The position numbers and the translations under genes were made by a program. Source: Actinomycetota bacterium (GTDB taxonomy: Bacteria; Actinomycetota; Acidimicrobiia; Acidimicrobiales; Iamiaceae). Taken from it: 64,000 nt of DNA. The notes under the pieces are model-generated. The model worked only from the letters and a program-made list of their open reading frames with translations, was not told where the DNA came from and ran no database searches. The stretch lies in contig JAHBSO010000005.1 of NCBI GenBank assembly GCA_019639075.1, positions 114,811 to 178,810 of the forward strand, read 5' to 3'. Positions 25,364 to 34,483 of this stretch are shown in pieces; the stretch's first letter is position 1, and every line of letters begins with the position of its first letter.

Positions 25364-27322
25364 TCAGTCGCCGCCGAGGACCAGATCGGCGACCTCGCCC
25401 ATGATGCGGGCGATGTCGAAGTCCTTCGGCGTGTAGACCGCTGCCACCCCGTCGGCCAGGAGGCCGGGACGATCGCCCTCGGGGATGATGCCGCCGGCGA
25501 TCACCGGTGCCTCGACCCCGGCAGCGCGGAGCAGCCGGACGACCTCGGGGATCAGCTCGAGGTGGCTGCCGGACAGGATCGACAGCCCCACGACGTCGAC
25601 GTCCTCGTCGCGGGCGACCGCGGCGATCTGCTCGGGGGTGAGACGGATGCCCTGGTAGATGACCTCGAAGCCGGCGTCGCGCGCGGCCACCGCGATCTGC
25701 TCGGCACCGTTGGAGTGGCCGTCGAGACCCGGCTTGGCGACGAGGAACCGCGGGGGACCGCCCGGCGCGGCCTTCAGGCGCTCGTTGACCGCCCGCAGGC
25801 CCTCGGACCCGCCGGCGGCGCCGGCCGCGGCGGCCACGCCGGTGGGGGCCCGGTACTCGCCGAACTCCTCGCGGAGGACCTCGGCCCACTCGCCCGTGGT
25901 GCCGCCGGCGTGGGCCAGGTCGATCGATGCCGGCATGATGTTGTCGCCCGAGCGGGCGACGCGGCGGAGCTCGTCGAGGCTGCGCTTCACGGCGTCGTTG
26001 TCGCGCTGGGCCCGCCACTCGGCCAGCTCGGCGATGGCCGCGTCGGCCACCGAGGGGTCGACCCGGAGGATGTTGTCGTCGCCGTCGAGCGGGGACGCGG
26101 CCGTCTCGGTGAACTTGTTGACACCGACGATGGTGAGGTCACCCGACTCGATGCGGCGCATGCGCTCGGCGTGGCTGCGCACCAGTCGGCCCTTGAGCTC
26201 CTCGATGGCCTCGAACGCGCCGCCGAGCTCCAGCACCTCGTCGAGCTCGGCCTGCGCGCCGTCGATCAGCTCGTTCGTCTTGGCCTCGATGACGTGGGAG
26301 CCGGCGAAGATGTCGTCGTACTCGAGCAGGTCGGTCTCGAAGGCCAGCACCTGCTGGATGCGCAGCGCCCACTGCTGGTCCCAGGGCCGGGGCAGGCCGA
26401 GCGCCTCGTTCCACGCCGGGAGCTGCAGGGAGCGGGCCCGGGCGTCCTTGGACAGCGTGACGCCGAGCGCCTCGAGCACGATGCGCTGGACGTTGTTCTC
26501 GGGCTGGGCCTCGGTGAGCCCGAGGCTGTTCACCTGGACGCCGTAGCGGAACCGCCGGGCCTTCGGCTCGGTGATGCCGTAGCGCTCCTCGGTGATGCGG
26601 TCCCACATCTGGGTGAAGGCCCGCATCTTGCAGGTCTCCTCGACGAAGCGGATGCCGGCGTTGACGAAGAACGAGATCGAGGCGACGACGTTGGTCATGC
26701 GGTCCTCGGGGACCTGGCCGGACTCCTTGACGGCGTCGAGCACGTCGATGGCGGTGGCCAGCGAGTAGGCGATCTCCTGGACGGGGGTCGCGCCGGCCTC
26801 CTGGAGGTGGTAGCTGCACACGTTCATCGGGTTCCAGTGCGGGATCCACTCCTGGCAGAACGCGAACATGTCGACGATCAGGCGCTTCGACGGCAGGGGC
26901 GGGTAGATGTAGGTGCCCCGGCTCAGGTACTCCTTGACGATGTCGTTCTGGGTGGTGCCCCGCAGCTCCTGCGAGCGCACGCCCTGCCGCTCGGCGTTGG
27001 CGGTGTAGAGGCTGAGCATCCACGCGGCGACGGCGTTGATGGTCATCGACGTGTTCATGTTCCCGACCGGGATGCCGTCGAGCAGCGTCTCCATGTGGCC
27101 GAGGTGGCTGACCGGCACGCCGACCTTGCCGACCTCGCCGCGCGCCATCGGGTCGTCGCTGTCGTAGCCGGTCTGGGTGGGCAGGTCGAAGGCGATCGAC
27201 AGGCCGGTCTGCCCCTTGGCGAGGTTGGTGCGGTACAGCTCGTTGGAGGCCTTGGCCGTGGAGTGGCCCGAGTACGTCCGCATCATCCACGGACGGTCCG
27301 GCGTGCGCTTGTCGGCGGTCAT
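25364..27322 (-). CDS. meaA: Ethylmalonyl-CoA mutase (MeaA-like)
   Basis: This 652-residue B12-dependent mutase matches MeaA/Ecm of the ethylmalonyl-CoA pathway. The substrate domain begins RPWMMRTYSGHSTA and includes FDLPTQTGYDSD and GTTQNDIVKEYLSRGTY. The C-terminal B12 domain carries DGHSNGAEQ, the Ecm form of the DxHxxG cobalamin motif, rather than the DRGAK form of methylmalonyl-CoA mutase. I chose ATG 27322, about 10 bases from GGAG; ATG 27331 is possible. With a carboxylase nearby, it suggests acyl-CoA assimilation. Confidence 0.9.
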   Translation of the reverse strand: MTADKRTPDRPWMMRTYSGHSTAKASNELYRTNLAKGQTGLSIAFDLPTQTGYDSDDPMARGEVGKVGVPVSHLGHMETLLDGIPVGNMNTSMTINAVAAWMLSLYTANAERQGVRSQELRGTTQNDIVKEYLSRGTYIYPPLPSKRLIVDMFAFCQEWIPHWNPMNVCSYHLQEAGATPVQEIAYSLATAIDVLDAVKESGQVPEDRMTNVVASISFFVNAGIRFVEETCKMRAFTQMWDRITEERYGITEPKARRFRYGVQVNSLGLTEAQPENNVQRIVLEALGVTLSKDARARSLQLPAWNEALGLPRPWDQQWALRIQQVLAFETDLLEYDDIFAGSHVIEAKTNELIDGAQAELDEVLELGGAFEAIEELKGRLVRSHAERMRRIESGDLTIVGVNKFTETAASPLDGDDNILRVDPSVADAAIAELAEWRAQRDNDAVKRSLDELRRVARSGDNIMPASIDLAHAGGTTGEWAEVLREEFGEYRAPTGVAAAAGAAGGSEGLRAVNERLKAAPGGPPRFLVAKPGLDGHSNGAEQIAVAARDAGFEVIYQGIRLTPEQIAAVARDEDVDVVGLSILSGSHLELIPEVVRLLRAAGVEAPVIAGGIIPEGDRPGLLADGVAAVYTPKDFDIARIMGEVADLVLGGD

Positions 27323-27387
27323 GTCGACCATTCTCCGCGCGCGTCGTCCCGGCTGTCACCTCGGGGAGCTGACGGGTCGTCAGACGG

Positions 27388-28374
27388 TCAGCCGATGCCG
27401 AGGCGCGTCCGCGCCGCGGCGAGGCGGGGCGGCGTGCCCCCGGGCCCCTGCAGCACCCGGAGCACGGCGCGCGTCGCCGCCAGCTCGTGGGGTCTCGGCA
27501 TCGGCAGGTTGAGCAGGTCGCGGGCCGCCGGCGGCAGGCAGGCGATGGCTCCGTGCCACAGGGCCCGCCAGACCGGTTGGGCCGCGGCGGGCAGGAACGG
27601 CGGGCGGTCGAGGAACGCCAGGCCGGCCGACGCGTACCGCCCGACGGCGAGCTGGGGCCGGTGGCGCTCGATCCCCTCGTCGATCCCGTGCCAGTCCGTC
27701 GGCGGGTCGACGACGCCCACCTCGATCCCGACCCGGGCGACCTCGCCGATGTAGGTGTCCATCTCGGCCCGGCTGATGGGGTGCACGGCGAACCGCCGGT
27801 GCGCGGCGGCGATCGCCGCGTACTCGGTGATGTGGACCCAGTGGAGCAGCTCGGGGTCGTTGGCCTCGTAGGGGCGGCCGTCGGGGGCGATGCCCACGAC
27901 GGTGTCGTGGATGCGGCGGACCGTGCGGCAGATGCGGGTGGCCTCGGCCGTCGAGCCGTAGACGACGCACTGCACGAAGTCGCCGGTGCGCTGGGTGCGG
28001 CCCATGAAGTCCTCGCTGAAGGACGAGTGCTCCGCCACCCCCGCCATGGCCAGCGGGTGCAGCGACTGGAGGGTGAACGCGGAGATGCCCGCCACGAGGA
28101 GCGACGGCTCGGCGTGGACGCGCCACGCGACGCTGTCGGGCCCGAACCACCCCGGGTCGCCCATCTCCTCCTCCGTGGGTGCGAGCTTGGCCGGGTCGGT
28201 GCCGAGGGGTTGCAGGGCCCGGCGGAGGAGCCCGGCGTACAGCGGCGACGCCAGCGCAGCGGTGGTGCCCGACGCGATCCCGACGACCTGCTCCAGCCGG
28301 GTCGCCGTCTCCGGGACCCACGGCGGGTAGGGCGCCAGCAAGGCCTCGGCCGCAGCGGTGATCCGGCGCGCCAT
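27388..28374 (-). CDS. Oxygenase MpaB family protein (DUF2236)
   Basis: This 328-residue protein matches the MpaB/rubber-oxygenase-like DUF2236 family, heme-dependent oxygenase-like proteins common in actinobacteria. Conserved stretches include a SVAWRVHAEPSLLVAGISAFTLQ-like region near residue 55, TQRTGDFVQCVVYGS, and LLHWVHITEYAA with candidate heme-ligand His residues. The start ATG shares its A with the stop of the ThDP-enzyme gene, so the pair is coupled. The last 60 residues are helical. The reaction catalysed is unknown for most family members. Confidence 0.84.
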   Translation of the reverse strand: MARRITAAAEALLAPYPPWVPETATRLEQVVGIASGTTAALASPLYAGLLRRALQPLGTDPAKLAPTEEEMGDPGWFGPDSVAWRVHAEPSLLVAGISAFTLQSLHPLAMAGVAEHSSFSEDFMGRTQRTGDFVQCVVYGSTAEATRICRTVRRIHDTVVGIAPDGRPYEANDPELLHWVHITEYAAIAAAHRRFAVHPISRAEMDTYIGEVARVGIEVGVVDPPTDWHGIDEGIERHRPQLAVGRYASAGLAFLDRPPFLPAAAQPVWRALWHGAIACLPPAARDLLNLPMPRPHELAATRAVLRVLQGPGGTPPRLAAARTRLGIG

Positions 28375-29930
28375 CAGAGGATCGACGGGACGATCGCCTC
28401 GATGACCGACGGGCCGTCGGCGTCGAGGGCGGCCTGCAGCTGCTCGGACAGCTCCTCCCCGGTGGTGGCCCGGGTGGCCCGGAGGCCCATGCCGGTGGCC
28501 AGCGCCACGAAGTCGAGGTCCGGACCGGTGAGGTCGAGCATCGCCTTCGCCTTCTCCCCGCCGGCGTCGGCCCCGACGCGCGACAGCTCCATGTTGAGCA
28601 CCGCGTAGGAGGAGTTGTTGAAGATGATCGTCACCACGTCGAGCCCCTCGCGGGCCATCGTCCACCAGGACTGGAGCGTGTACATGGCCGAGCCGTCGGC
28701 CTGGAGGGCGATCACCTGGCGGTCCGGGCAGGCCACCGCGGCGCCGAGGGCCACGGGGAGGCCCTGGCCGATGGCGCCGCCGGTGAGGCACAGCCAGTCG
28801 TGGGCCGGCGCGCCGGCGGTGAGGCCCGGGGCGAAGAGCCCGGAGGTGTTGCCCTCGTCGGAGATGATCGTCCCCTCCGGCATCAGCGCGCCGACGGCGC
28901 GGCAGACGCCCTCGGCGGTGAGGGGGCCGGTCGGCAGGTCGGGACGCTCGGCGCGCTGGAGCGTCGCGCCGTCCGGGTCGGCGCCGACCGCCTCGGCGAG
29001 CGCGGCGAGCGCCGCCGCAGGGTCGCCGGCGGTGTCGGCCAGCACGTGGACGGTGCACCCCTCGGGGACGAGGTCGCTGGCCTTGCCCGGGTAGGCGAAG
29101 AACGAGACCGGCGACTTCGAGTCGACGAGCACCAGGTGTCGGAGCCCGTCGAGCTGGAGGGCGGCGAACTCGGCGAGGTAGCCGAGGCGGTCGACGTTCA
29201 CCCGGCCCGCGCCCCGCTCGATGCGGGTGGGGAACGTCTCGGCCATGAGCTTGGTGCCGGTGGCGTTGGCGATGCGGCTGGCGTCGACCAGCGCGTCGGC
29301 CCGGCAGGCCCGCCCGCCGAGGAACAGGGCGGCGGGCTCGTCACCGGTGAGGATCGCGGCGATGCGGGCGACCTCGTCGGGATCGGGGGGCGTCGGCGTG
29401 GCGGCCGGGGCGGGTGCTGCCGGTTCGGCGCCCTCGGTCCAGGAGGTGTCCGCCGGCAGGATCAGCGTCGCCACCTGCGCCGGTGGGCCGGCGGCGACCG
29501 CCACCGCCTCGGCCGCGTCGGCGGCGACGGTGGCGACGTCGTTCGACGTGCGGATCCAGGTCGACACGTTGCGGGCCACGGTCTCGATGTCGGACTCGAG
29601 CTGGGCGTCGTACTGCTTGTGGTACGTGGCGTGGTCCCCGACGACGTTCACCACTCCGACGTGGCCCTTCCGGGCGTTGTGCAGGTTGGCCAGGCCGTTG
29701 CCCAGGCCCGGGCCCAGGTGGAGCAGCACCCCTGCCGGCCGGTCGGCCATGCGGGCGTACCCGTCGGCGGCGCCGGTGGCGACGCCCTCGAAGAGCGCGA
29801 GCACGCCGTGCATCTCGGGCACGTCGTCCAGCGCGGCGACGAAGTGCATCTCCGAGGTACCGGGGTTCATGAAGCAGACGTCGACGCCGGAATCGACGAG
29901 GGTGCGGATGAGGGCCTGGGCGCCGTTCAC
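28374..29930 (-). CDS. Acetolactate synthase-like thiamine diphosphate enzyme
   Basis: This 518-residue ThDP-dependent enzyme has the three expected domains. The N-terminal Pyr domain carries the activating Glu48 in LFEGVATGAADGYARM. The central domain covers about residues 185-325. The PP domain has the metal motif ADGSAMYTLQ...IIFNN. Overall similarity is to the acetolactate synthase/benzoylformate decarboxylase group used in actinobacterial catabolism, not to biosynthetic IlvB, which is longer. It sits 17 bases downstream of an FAD-linked hydroxyacid dehydrogenase and is coupled to the MpaB gene. A 2-oxo acid substrate produced by that dehydrogenase is a plausible inference. Confidence 0.86.
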   Translation of the reverse strand: MNGAQALIRTLVDSGVDVCFMNPGTSEMHFVAALDDVPEMHGVLALFEGVATGAADGYARMADRPAGVLLHLGPGLGNGLANLHNARKGHVGVVNVVGDHATYHKQYDAQLESDIETVARNVSTWIRTSNDVATVAADAAEAVAVAAGPPAQVATLILPADTSWTEGAEPAAPAPAATPTPPDPDEVARIAAILTGDEPAALFLGGRACRADALVDASRIANATGTKLMAETFPTRIERGAGRVNVDRLGYLAEFAALQLDGLRHLVLVDSKSPVSFFAYPGKASDLVPEGCTVHVLADTAGDPAAALAALAEAVGADPDGATLQRAERPDLPTGPLTAEGVCRAVGALMPEGTIISDEGNTSGLFAPGLTAGAPAHDWLCLTGGAIGQGLPVALGAAVACPDRQVIALQADGSAMYTLQSWWTMAREGLDVVTIIFNNSSYAVLNMELSRVGADAGGEKAKAMLDLTGPDLDFVALATGMGLRATRATTGEELSEQLQAALDADGPSVIEAIVPSIL

Positions 29931-29947
29931 GGGCGTCCTCCTGGTGG

Positions 29948-31333
29948 TCAGTCGAAGATGACGCCGGGGTTGAGGATCCCGGCGGGGTCGAAGGCCGCCT
30001 TGATGCGGCGCATGAGCTCGATCTTGGCCGGATCCTCGGTGGCGGCGAGGTAGGCCTTCTTGGCGTGGCCGATGCCGTGCTCGCCCGACACCGCACCACC
30101 GAGGTCCACGCCCGCGGCGAGGATCCGACCGACGACGTCCTTGCGAGCGGCGACGTCGGGCTGGAACACCGACAGGTGCACGTTGCCGTCACCGGCGTGC
30201 CCGCAGCCGACGACGAGCGATCCCGACTCGCCGGCGATCTCCTGCACCTTCGCGAGGTAGCGGGGGATCTCGGCGCGCGGCACGACGAGGTCGATGATGT
30301 CGTCGGCGTTCATCGCCTTCGCGGTCCAGAAGGCCTTCTCGCGGGCCTCGATCAGCGCCGCGCCCGAGCCGGACGGCAGCACGTAGAGGTCGAGCGCGCC
30401 GAGGTCGGTGACCACGCCGCCCAACTCGGCGACGTCCTCCTCGACCCGGTCGTCGCTGCGGTTCTCGAGGACGACGACGAGGTAGGCCATCGCCGCGTCC
30501 TTCACGTCGTCGGGCACGCCGAGGTCGAGGCCCGCCGCCGCGGTGATCGCCCCCATGGTGATGAAGTCGATGTACTCGAGGATCGTGGGCTGCAGGCCGG
30601 TCCCGACGATGGTCGGGATCGCCGCGGCCACCTCGTCGAGGGTCGGGAACGGGATCAGCACCGTCGCACCGTGGGCCAGGCGGGGGTGGAGGCGGAGCGT
30701 CGCCTCGGTGGCGATGGCCAACGTCCCCTCGGAGCCGACGATCGTCTGGGTCAGGTCGTAGCCCGAGGTGGCCTTGACGAACTTGCCGCCGGTGCGGATC
30801 GTCTCACCGGTGCCGAGGACGGCCCGGAGGCCGAGCACCTGGCTCCGGGTGACGCCGTAGCGGACGGCCCGCATGCCGCCGGCGTTGGTCGCCACGTTGC
30901 CACCGAGGCTGGCCGAGCTCTCACCGGGGAACACGGGGTACACCAGGCCGACCATGGCGGTGGCCTCGTCGAGTTGGGCGAGGGTGACGCCGGGCTGGAC
31001 CACCGCCACGTGGTTGGCGGTGTCGATCTCGAGGATCTCCGCCATGCGCTCGAACGAGACGAGGACGCCGTCCTCGCGCGGCGTGCACGCCCCCGACAGG
31101 CCGGTGCCCGAACCCCGCGCCGTGATCGGGACACCGTGGTCCCGGGCCCAGGCGACGATCGCCGCGACCTGATCCGTGTCGGCGGGGCGCAGCACCGCCA
31201 TCGGTCGCACCGGCTCGACGGTCAGGCACTCGTCGTGCGTGTCGTCCTCGTTGACCGCCTCGCCGGTCAGGACGTGGTCGTCGCCGACGATCGCGGCGAG
31301 CAACGTGCGGTGGTCGGCAGACAGGTCGGCCAT
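29948..31333 (-). CDS. FAD-linked oxidase (GlcD/D-2-hydroxyacid dehydrogenase type)
   Basis: This 461-residue flavoprotein has the PCMH-type FAD domain (about 35-215) followed by the FAD-oxidase C-terminal domain. Key segments are ARGSGTGLSGA for the FAD pyrophosphate, GGNVATNAGGMRAVRYG, and the C-terminal GCGHAGDGNVH and GEHGIG metal/substrate loops. The family oxidises D-lactate, glycolate or D-2-hydroxyglutarate to 2-oxo acids. ATG 31333 follows GGGG at 3-6 bases. It leads a three-gene unit with the ThDP enzyme and MpaB-like protein. Confidence 0.92.
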   Translation of the reverse strand: MADLSADHRTLLAAIVGDDHVLTGEAVNEDDTHDECLTVEPVRPMAVLRPADTDQVAAIVAWARDHGVPITARGSGTGLSGACTPREDGVLVSFERMAEILEIDTANHVAVVQPGVTLAQLDEATAMVGLVYPVFPGESSASLGGNVATNAGGMRAVRYGVTRSQVLGLRAVLGTGETIRTGGKFVKATSGYDLTQTIVGSEGTLAIATEATLRLHPRLAHGATVLIPFPTLDEVAAAIPTIVGTGLQPTILEYIDFITMGAITAAAGLDLGVPDDVKDAAMAYLVVVLENRSDDRVEEDVAELGGVVTDLGALDLYVLPSGSGAALIEAREKAFWTAKAMNADDIIDLVVPRAEIPRYLAKVQEIAGESGSLVVGCGHAGDGNVHLSVFQPDVAARKDVVGRILAAGVDLGGAVSGEHGIGHAKKAYLAATEDPAKIELMRRIKAAFDPAGILNPGVIFD

Positions 31334-31446
31334 GGGTCCCCTCGATCGTGTGCGGAGACCCGTCGTCGGCGGCGGACGGCGTCCCCGGGCGGTCTCGGCA
31401 GCATGCCACGCGCCGGGGCGACCGGGCGCGGGTCGCCGCCGACGGG

Positions 31447-32235
31447 TCAGAGGTCGGCGAAGCCGAGATCGAGGTTGGGCTGCTCGATGCCACCGTCGAC
31501 CTCGATGACCTTCCCGGTGACGTACGCGCCGGCCGGCGAGCTCAGGTAGAGGACGGCGGCGGCGATGTCCTCCGGGTCGCCGATGCGCCCCAGGGGCGTG
31601 ACCGTCTCCATGCGGGTGCGGAGGTCGTCGTCCTGGACCACGATCTCGAGCGCCGAGGTGGCGACCGAGCCGACGGCGATCGCGTTGACCCGGATGCGCG
31701 GCGCGAGGTCGCGAGCGGCGAGGCGGGTGTAGTGGGCGAGCGCGCCCTTGGCCGTGCCGTAGGCGAGGTAGCCGCGACCGGTGACGCGACCCATGACCGA
31801 CGAGATCCCCACGATCGACCCGCCGCCGGTCTCGAGCATCAACGGCACGGCGGCCCGGTTGAGGGCGTGCGCGGTCGTCACGTTGAACGTGAACGCCTCC
31901 TCCAGCACGCGGGTCGAGGTCCGCACCCACTCGCGGGGCATGCTGCCCCCGAGGTTGTCGACCACGATGTCGAGCCGTCCGAACGCCTCGACCGCGGCCG
32001 GGGCCAGCGCGGCGACCGCGTCGAGGTCGCTGAGGTCCGCGGGGACCACGTGGGCGCGGCGGCCGGCGGCCTCGATGCGCTCCGCCACCTCGCGGAGCTG
32101 GTCCTCGGTGCGGGACGAGATGACGACGTCGGCACCGGCCTCGGCGAGCGCGACGGCGGTCGCGGCTCCGATCCCGCGGCCCGCACCGGTGACGATGGCG
32201 ACCTGATCGGTCACGTGGAAGCGGTCGAGGATCAT
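31447..32235 (-). CDS. SDR family oxidoreductase (FabG-like)
   Basis: This is a 262-residue classical SDR. The cofactor loop GAGRGIG is at about residues 17-23. The catalytic Ser is in GISSVMG, with Tyr and Lys in AYGTAKGA, and the C-terminal strand is VIEVDGG. The NAG motif is modified to DNLGGS. GGAGG lies 7 bases before the ATG, which fixes the start. It is upstream of the FAD oxidase on the same strand, separated by 113 bases. It may belong to the same pathway. The substrate is unknown. Confidence 0.88.
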   Translation of the reverse strand: MILDRFHVTDQVAIVTGAGRGIGAATAVALAEAGADVVISSRTEDQLREVAERIEAAGRRAHVVPADLSDLDAVAALAPAAVEAFGRLDIVVDNLGGSMPREWVRTSTRVLEEAFTFNVTTAHALNRAAVPLMLETGGGSIVGISSVMGRVTGRGYLAYGTAKGALAHYTRLAARDLAPRIRVNAIAVGSVATSALEIVVQDDDLRTRMETVTPLGRIGDPEDIAAAVLYLSSPAGAYVTGKVIEVDGGIEQPNLDLGFADL

Positions 32236-32362
32236 CGGGTGGCCTCCGCGGCTCGGGTTCGGTGACGGCGCGTCACCATATGGCGCGAGCCCGGCGCCGT
32301 CCGACGGCTCCGACGGCTCCGACGGCTCCGACGGCTCCGACGGACCGTCGGGCGACGGCCCG

Positions 32363-33304
32363 TCAGAGCCCGAGCCGGTCGAGGGCGGCGCGCAGCACGT
32401 CGTCGTCGCCGGGCGGGCGGCGCAACGGTGCACCGAGCGCCCGGTCGTGGGGGAGCCAGCCCCGGAGGTGCAGCAACCGGGCGACGGCATGGCGGGTGCC
32501 GGCGCTCGGCGCCCGGGCCACGAGGCTCGACAGGGCTTGCAGCGCGTCCTGTTGCTCCAGCGCGTCGGGCGATTCGGCCTCCCACGCGTCGTCGCGTGCC
32601 TCGACGAGGTCGGGCACCGCCGCCGACACGTCCAGGCAGTGGTCGGCGCCGTACATCACCTGGTCGACGGCCCGGTCGTTGGCGCTGAACACCTGGAAGC
32701 CGCTTCGTTGGTCGTCGCGGCGGCGGATCCGGTCCCACTCGGGCTGGCGGCGACGGGACCCGTGCACCACGCCGATGCAGTGGTCGACCGAGAGGAGCGC
32801 GCCGAACACGTCCATGCCCCAGCCCGGATCCTCGGGCGGTCCCGCCGGCGCCTCGGCGACGAGGAGGCGCTCGCACCAGTCGCCCGTCCAGGCGACCAGG
32901 GCCACGAGCTCGTCGGGGTCGAGCAGGTCGAGCGCGGGCGACGGGAGGAGGAGGGGGACGGCGTGGTGGCGGGCGGCGGACTGCACCGCCCCGGCCAGGC
33001 GCGACGGGTCGAACCCGCCGTCGGCGCCCGGCTCGGCGCGCACCCCGGCGACGAACGGTTCCCCGGCGAGCGCCGCGCCCGTGGTGGCCAGCACCTCGGC
33101 CCGGATCGTCGCGTCGATGCCCTCGCCCCCGCCCGGTCCGAGGTTGACGCCCGGGAGGAGCCGGGTGTCGGCGACCCGGCCGAGGAGGTGGGCGAAGCCG
33201 TCCCAGTCCGGCCCGTCCGCCTCGTCGGCCGGGAGCAGCACGGGGCCGATCCCGGTCGGGCGCCGGCCCGGGCAGAGCAGGTCGAAGGGCGGATCCTCGA
33301 GCAT
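32363..33304 (-). CDS. Dihydrodipicolinate synthase-like (DHDPS superfamily) protein
   Basis: This 313-residue TIM-barrel-like protein has tail segments typical of actinobacterial DHDPS-family proteins: [15 protein letters not shown] near residue 193 and [14 protein letters not shown] near residue 213. A clear Schiff-base Lys with its YN/P context is not visible, so catalytic activity as an aldolase or lyase is doubtful. ATG 33304 was chosen; GTG 33310 is an alternative. It is divergent from the sigma factor gene, across a region with a long hairpin. No function is assigned. Confidence 0.7.
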   Translation of the reverse strand: MLEDPPFDLLCPGRRPTGIGPVLLPADEADGPDWDGFAHLLGRVADTRLLPGVNLGPGGGEGIDATIRAEVLATTGAALAGEPFVAGVRAEPGADGGFDPSRLAGAVQSAARHHAVPLLLPSPALDLLDPDELVALVAWTGDWCERLLVAEAPAGPPEDPGWGMDVFGALLSVDHCIGVVHGSRRRQPEWDRIRRRDDQRSGFQVFSANDRAVDQVMYGADHCLDVSAAVPDLVEARDDAWEAESPDALEQQDALQALSSLVARAPSAGTRHAVARLLHLRGWLPHDRALGAPLRRPPGDDDVLRAALDRLGL

Positions 33305-33366
33305 GGCCACGGCGGACGACGCTACCGACCCAACCCGCCCCCGACCCCCAACCCCAACCCCAACCC

Positions 33367-33415
33367 GTTCTGGCGTAGCTGGTGGTGGGTGGCCCACCAG
33401 GACCTACGCCAGAAC
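33367..33415. repeat. Long imperfect hairpin in a divergent intergenic region
   Basis: GTTCTGGCGTAG (33367-33378) and CTACGCCAGAAC (33404-33415) form a perfect 12-base stem. Inside it CTGGTGG and CCACCAG pair further. It sits between two divergent genes and could be a regulator site or a REP-like element. No T tract follows. Confidence 0.6.
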
Positions 33416-33541
33416 CGGGGGTGTCACGTCCTGCTCGCCCGCATCGTCCTCCAACCGCGGCCTCGGAACGCGCGGCCGCCGATCGACGAGAGGAGCACGA
33501 CGTGGTCGACCCGAGGTGCAGCGACCGGCAGGCTGGGTGAC

Positions 33542-34471
33542 GTGGACGCCACTGCGTACGAGCACCTGCGCCCGAAGCTGGAGGGCATCGCCTACCGGAT
33601 GACCGGGAGCAGCGCCGACGCCCAGGACGTCGTGCAGGACGCGTGGCTCAGGTGGACCTCCTCGGACCGCTCCGAGGTGGTCGACCCCGAGGCGTACCTG
33701 GTGCGGATCGTGACCAGGTTGTCGCTCGACCGCCTGCGCTCGGCGTCGCGGCGCCGTGAGACCTACGTGGGTCCCTACCTTCCGGAGCCTGTCGCGGGCG
33801 GGGTGACGGACTCGGCGGTGGCCGGCCCCATCTCGCCGGAGGACCACGCCCTCCTCGCCGACTCGCTGACCTACTCCTTCCTCGTGCTGGTCGACGAGCT
33901 CGAACCCGTCGAGCGCGCGGTCCTGCTCCTCCACGACGTGTTCGGCTACCCGTTCGACGAGGTGGCCGCAGCGGTGGACCGGACACCCGAGGCGGTGCGC
34001 CAGGTCGCATCGAGGACCCGACGGCGGATCGCCGCAGCCCGGCCGGGCTGGGAGGGCGACGCGGTCGCGGGCGGAGGATCGCCGGTGCCGCGACGGTCGA
34101 TCGCCCCCGAGCGCCTGGTCGACCTGCTCGCTTCGATGGCGACCGGTGACGTGGCTGCACTGATGGACGCGTTGGCGCCGGGCGTGGTCGCCCTGTCGGA
34201 CGGCGGCGCGCTCCAACGGGCCGCCAGGCGTCCCGTGGTGGGGGCGGAGCGGGTGGCCCGCACCATGCTGTTCCTCGGGCGTCGGGCCATGGAGCTCGAT
34301 CTTTCGCCCGACGTGGTCGAGATCAACGGCGCCGCGGCCCTGGCCGTTCGGCGGGCCGACGGCACGCCCTACGGCGTCGTGATCGCCGAGGTCGACGACG
34401 ACGGACGGATCGACCGCATCTTCATCCAGGTGAACCCGGACAAGCTCGGTTCGGTGCCGCCGGCCCCGTGA
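33542..34471 (+). CDS. sigJ: ECF sigma factor with SnoaL-like C-terminal domain (SigJ/ECF41 type)
   Basis: This 309-residue extracytoplasmic-function sigma factor has region 2 (about 1-70, YRMTGSSADAQDVVQDAWLRW) and region 4 (about 120-170, LEPVERAVLLLHDVFGYPFDEVA with EAVRQVASR). A fused NTF2/SnoaL-like domain covers about 190-309. The DGG motif followed by RRPVVGAERVAR near residue 220 is the control segment described for ECF41 factors, which have no separate anti-sigma protein. The GTG start has no strong ribosome site. The usual COE partner gene is not adjacent. The FAD oxidoreductase at 35257 might be a target. Confidence 0.85.
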   Translation: MDATAYEHLRPKLEGIAYRMTGSSADAQDVVQDAWLRWTSSDRSEVVDPEAYLVRIVTRLSLDRLRSASRRRETYVGPYLPEPVAGGVTDSAVAGPISPEDHALLADSLTYSFLVLVDELEPVERAVLLLHDVFGYPFDEVAAAVDRTPEAVRQVASRTRRRIAAARPGWEGDAVAGGGSPVPRRSIAPERLVDLLASMATGDVAALMDALAPGVVALSDGGALQRAARRPVVGAERVARTMLFLGRRAMELDLSPDVVEINGAAALAVRRADGTPYGVVIAEVDDDGRIDRIFIQVNPDKLGSVPPAP

Positions 34472-34483
34472 GCGGTCGCGGGC

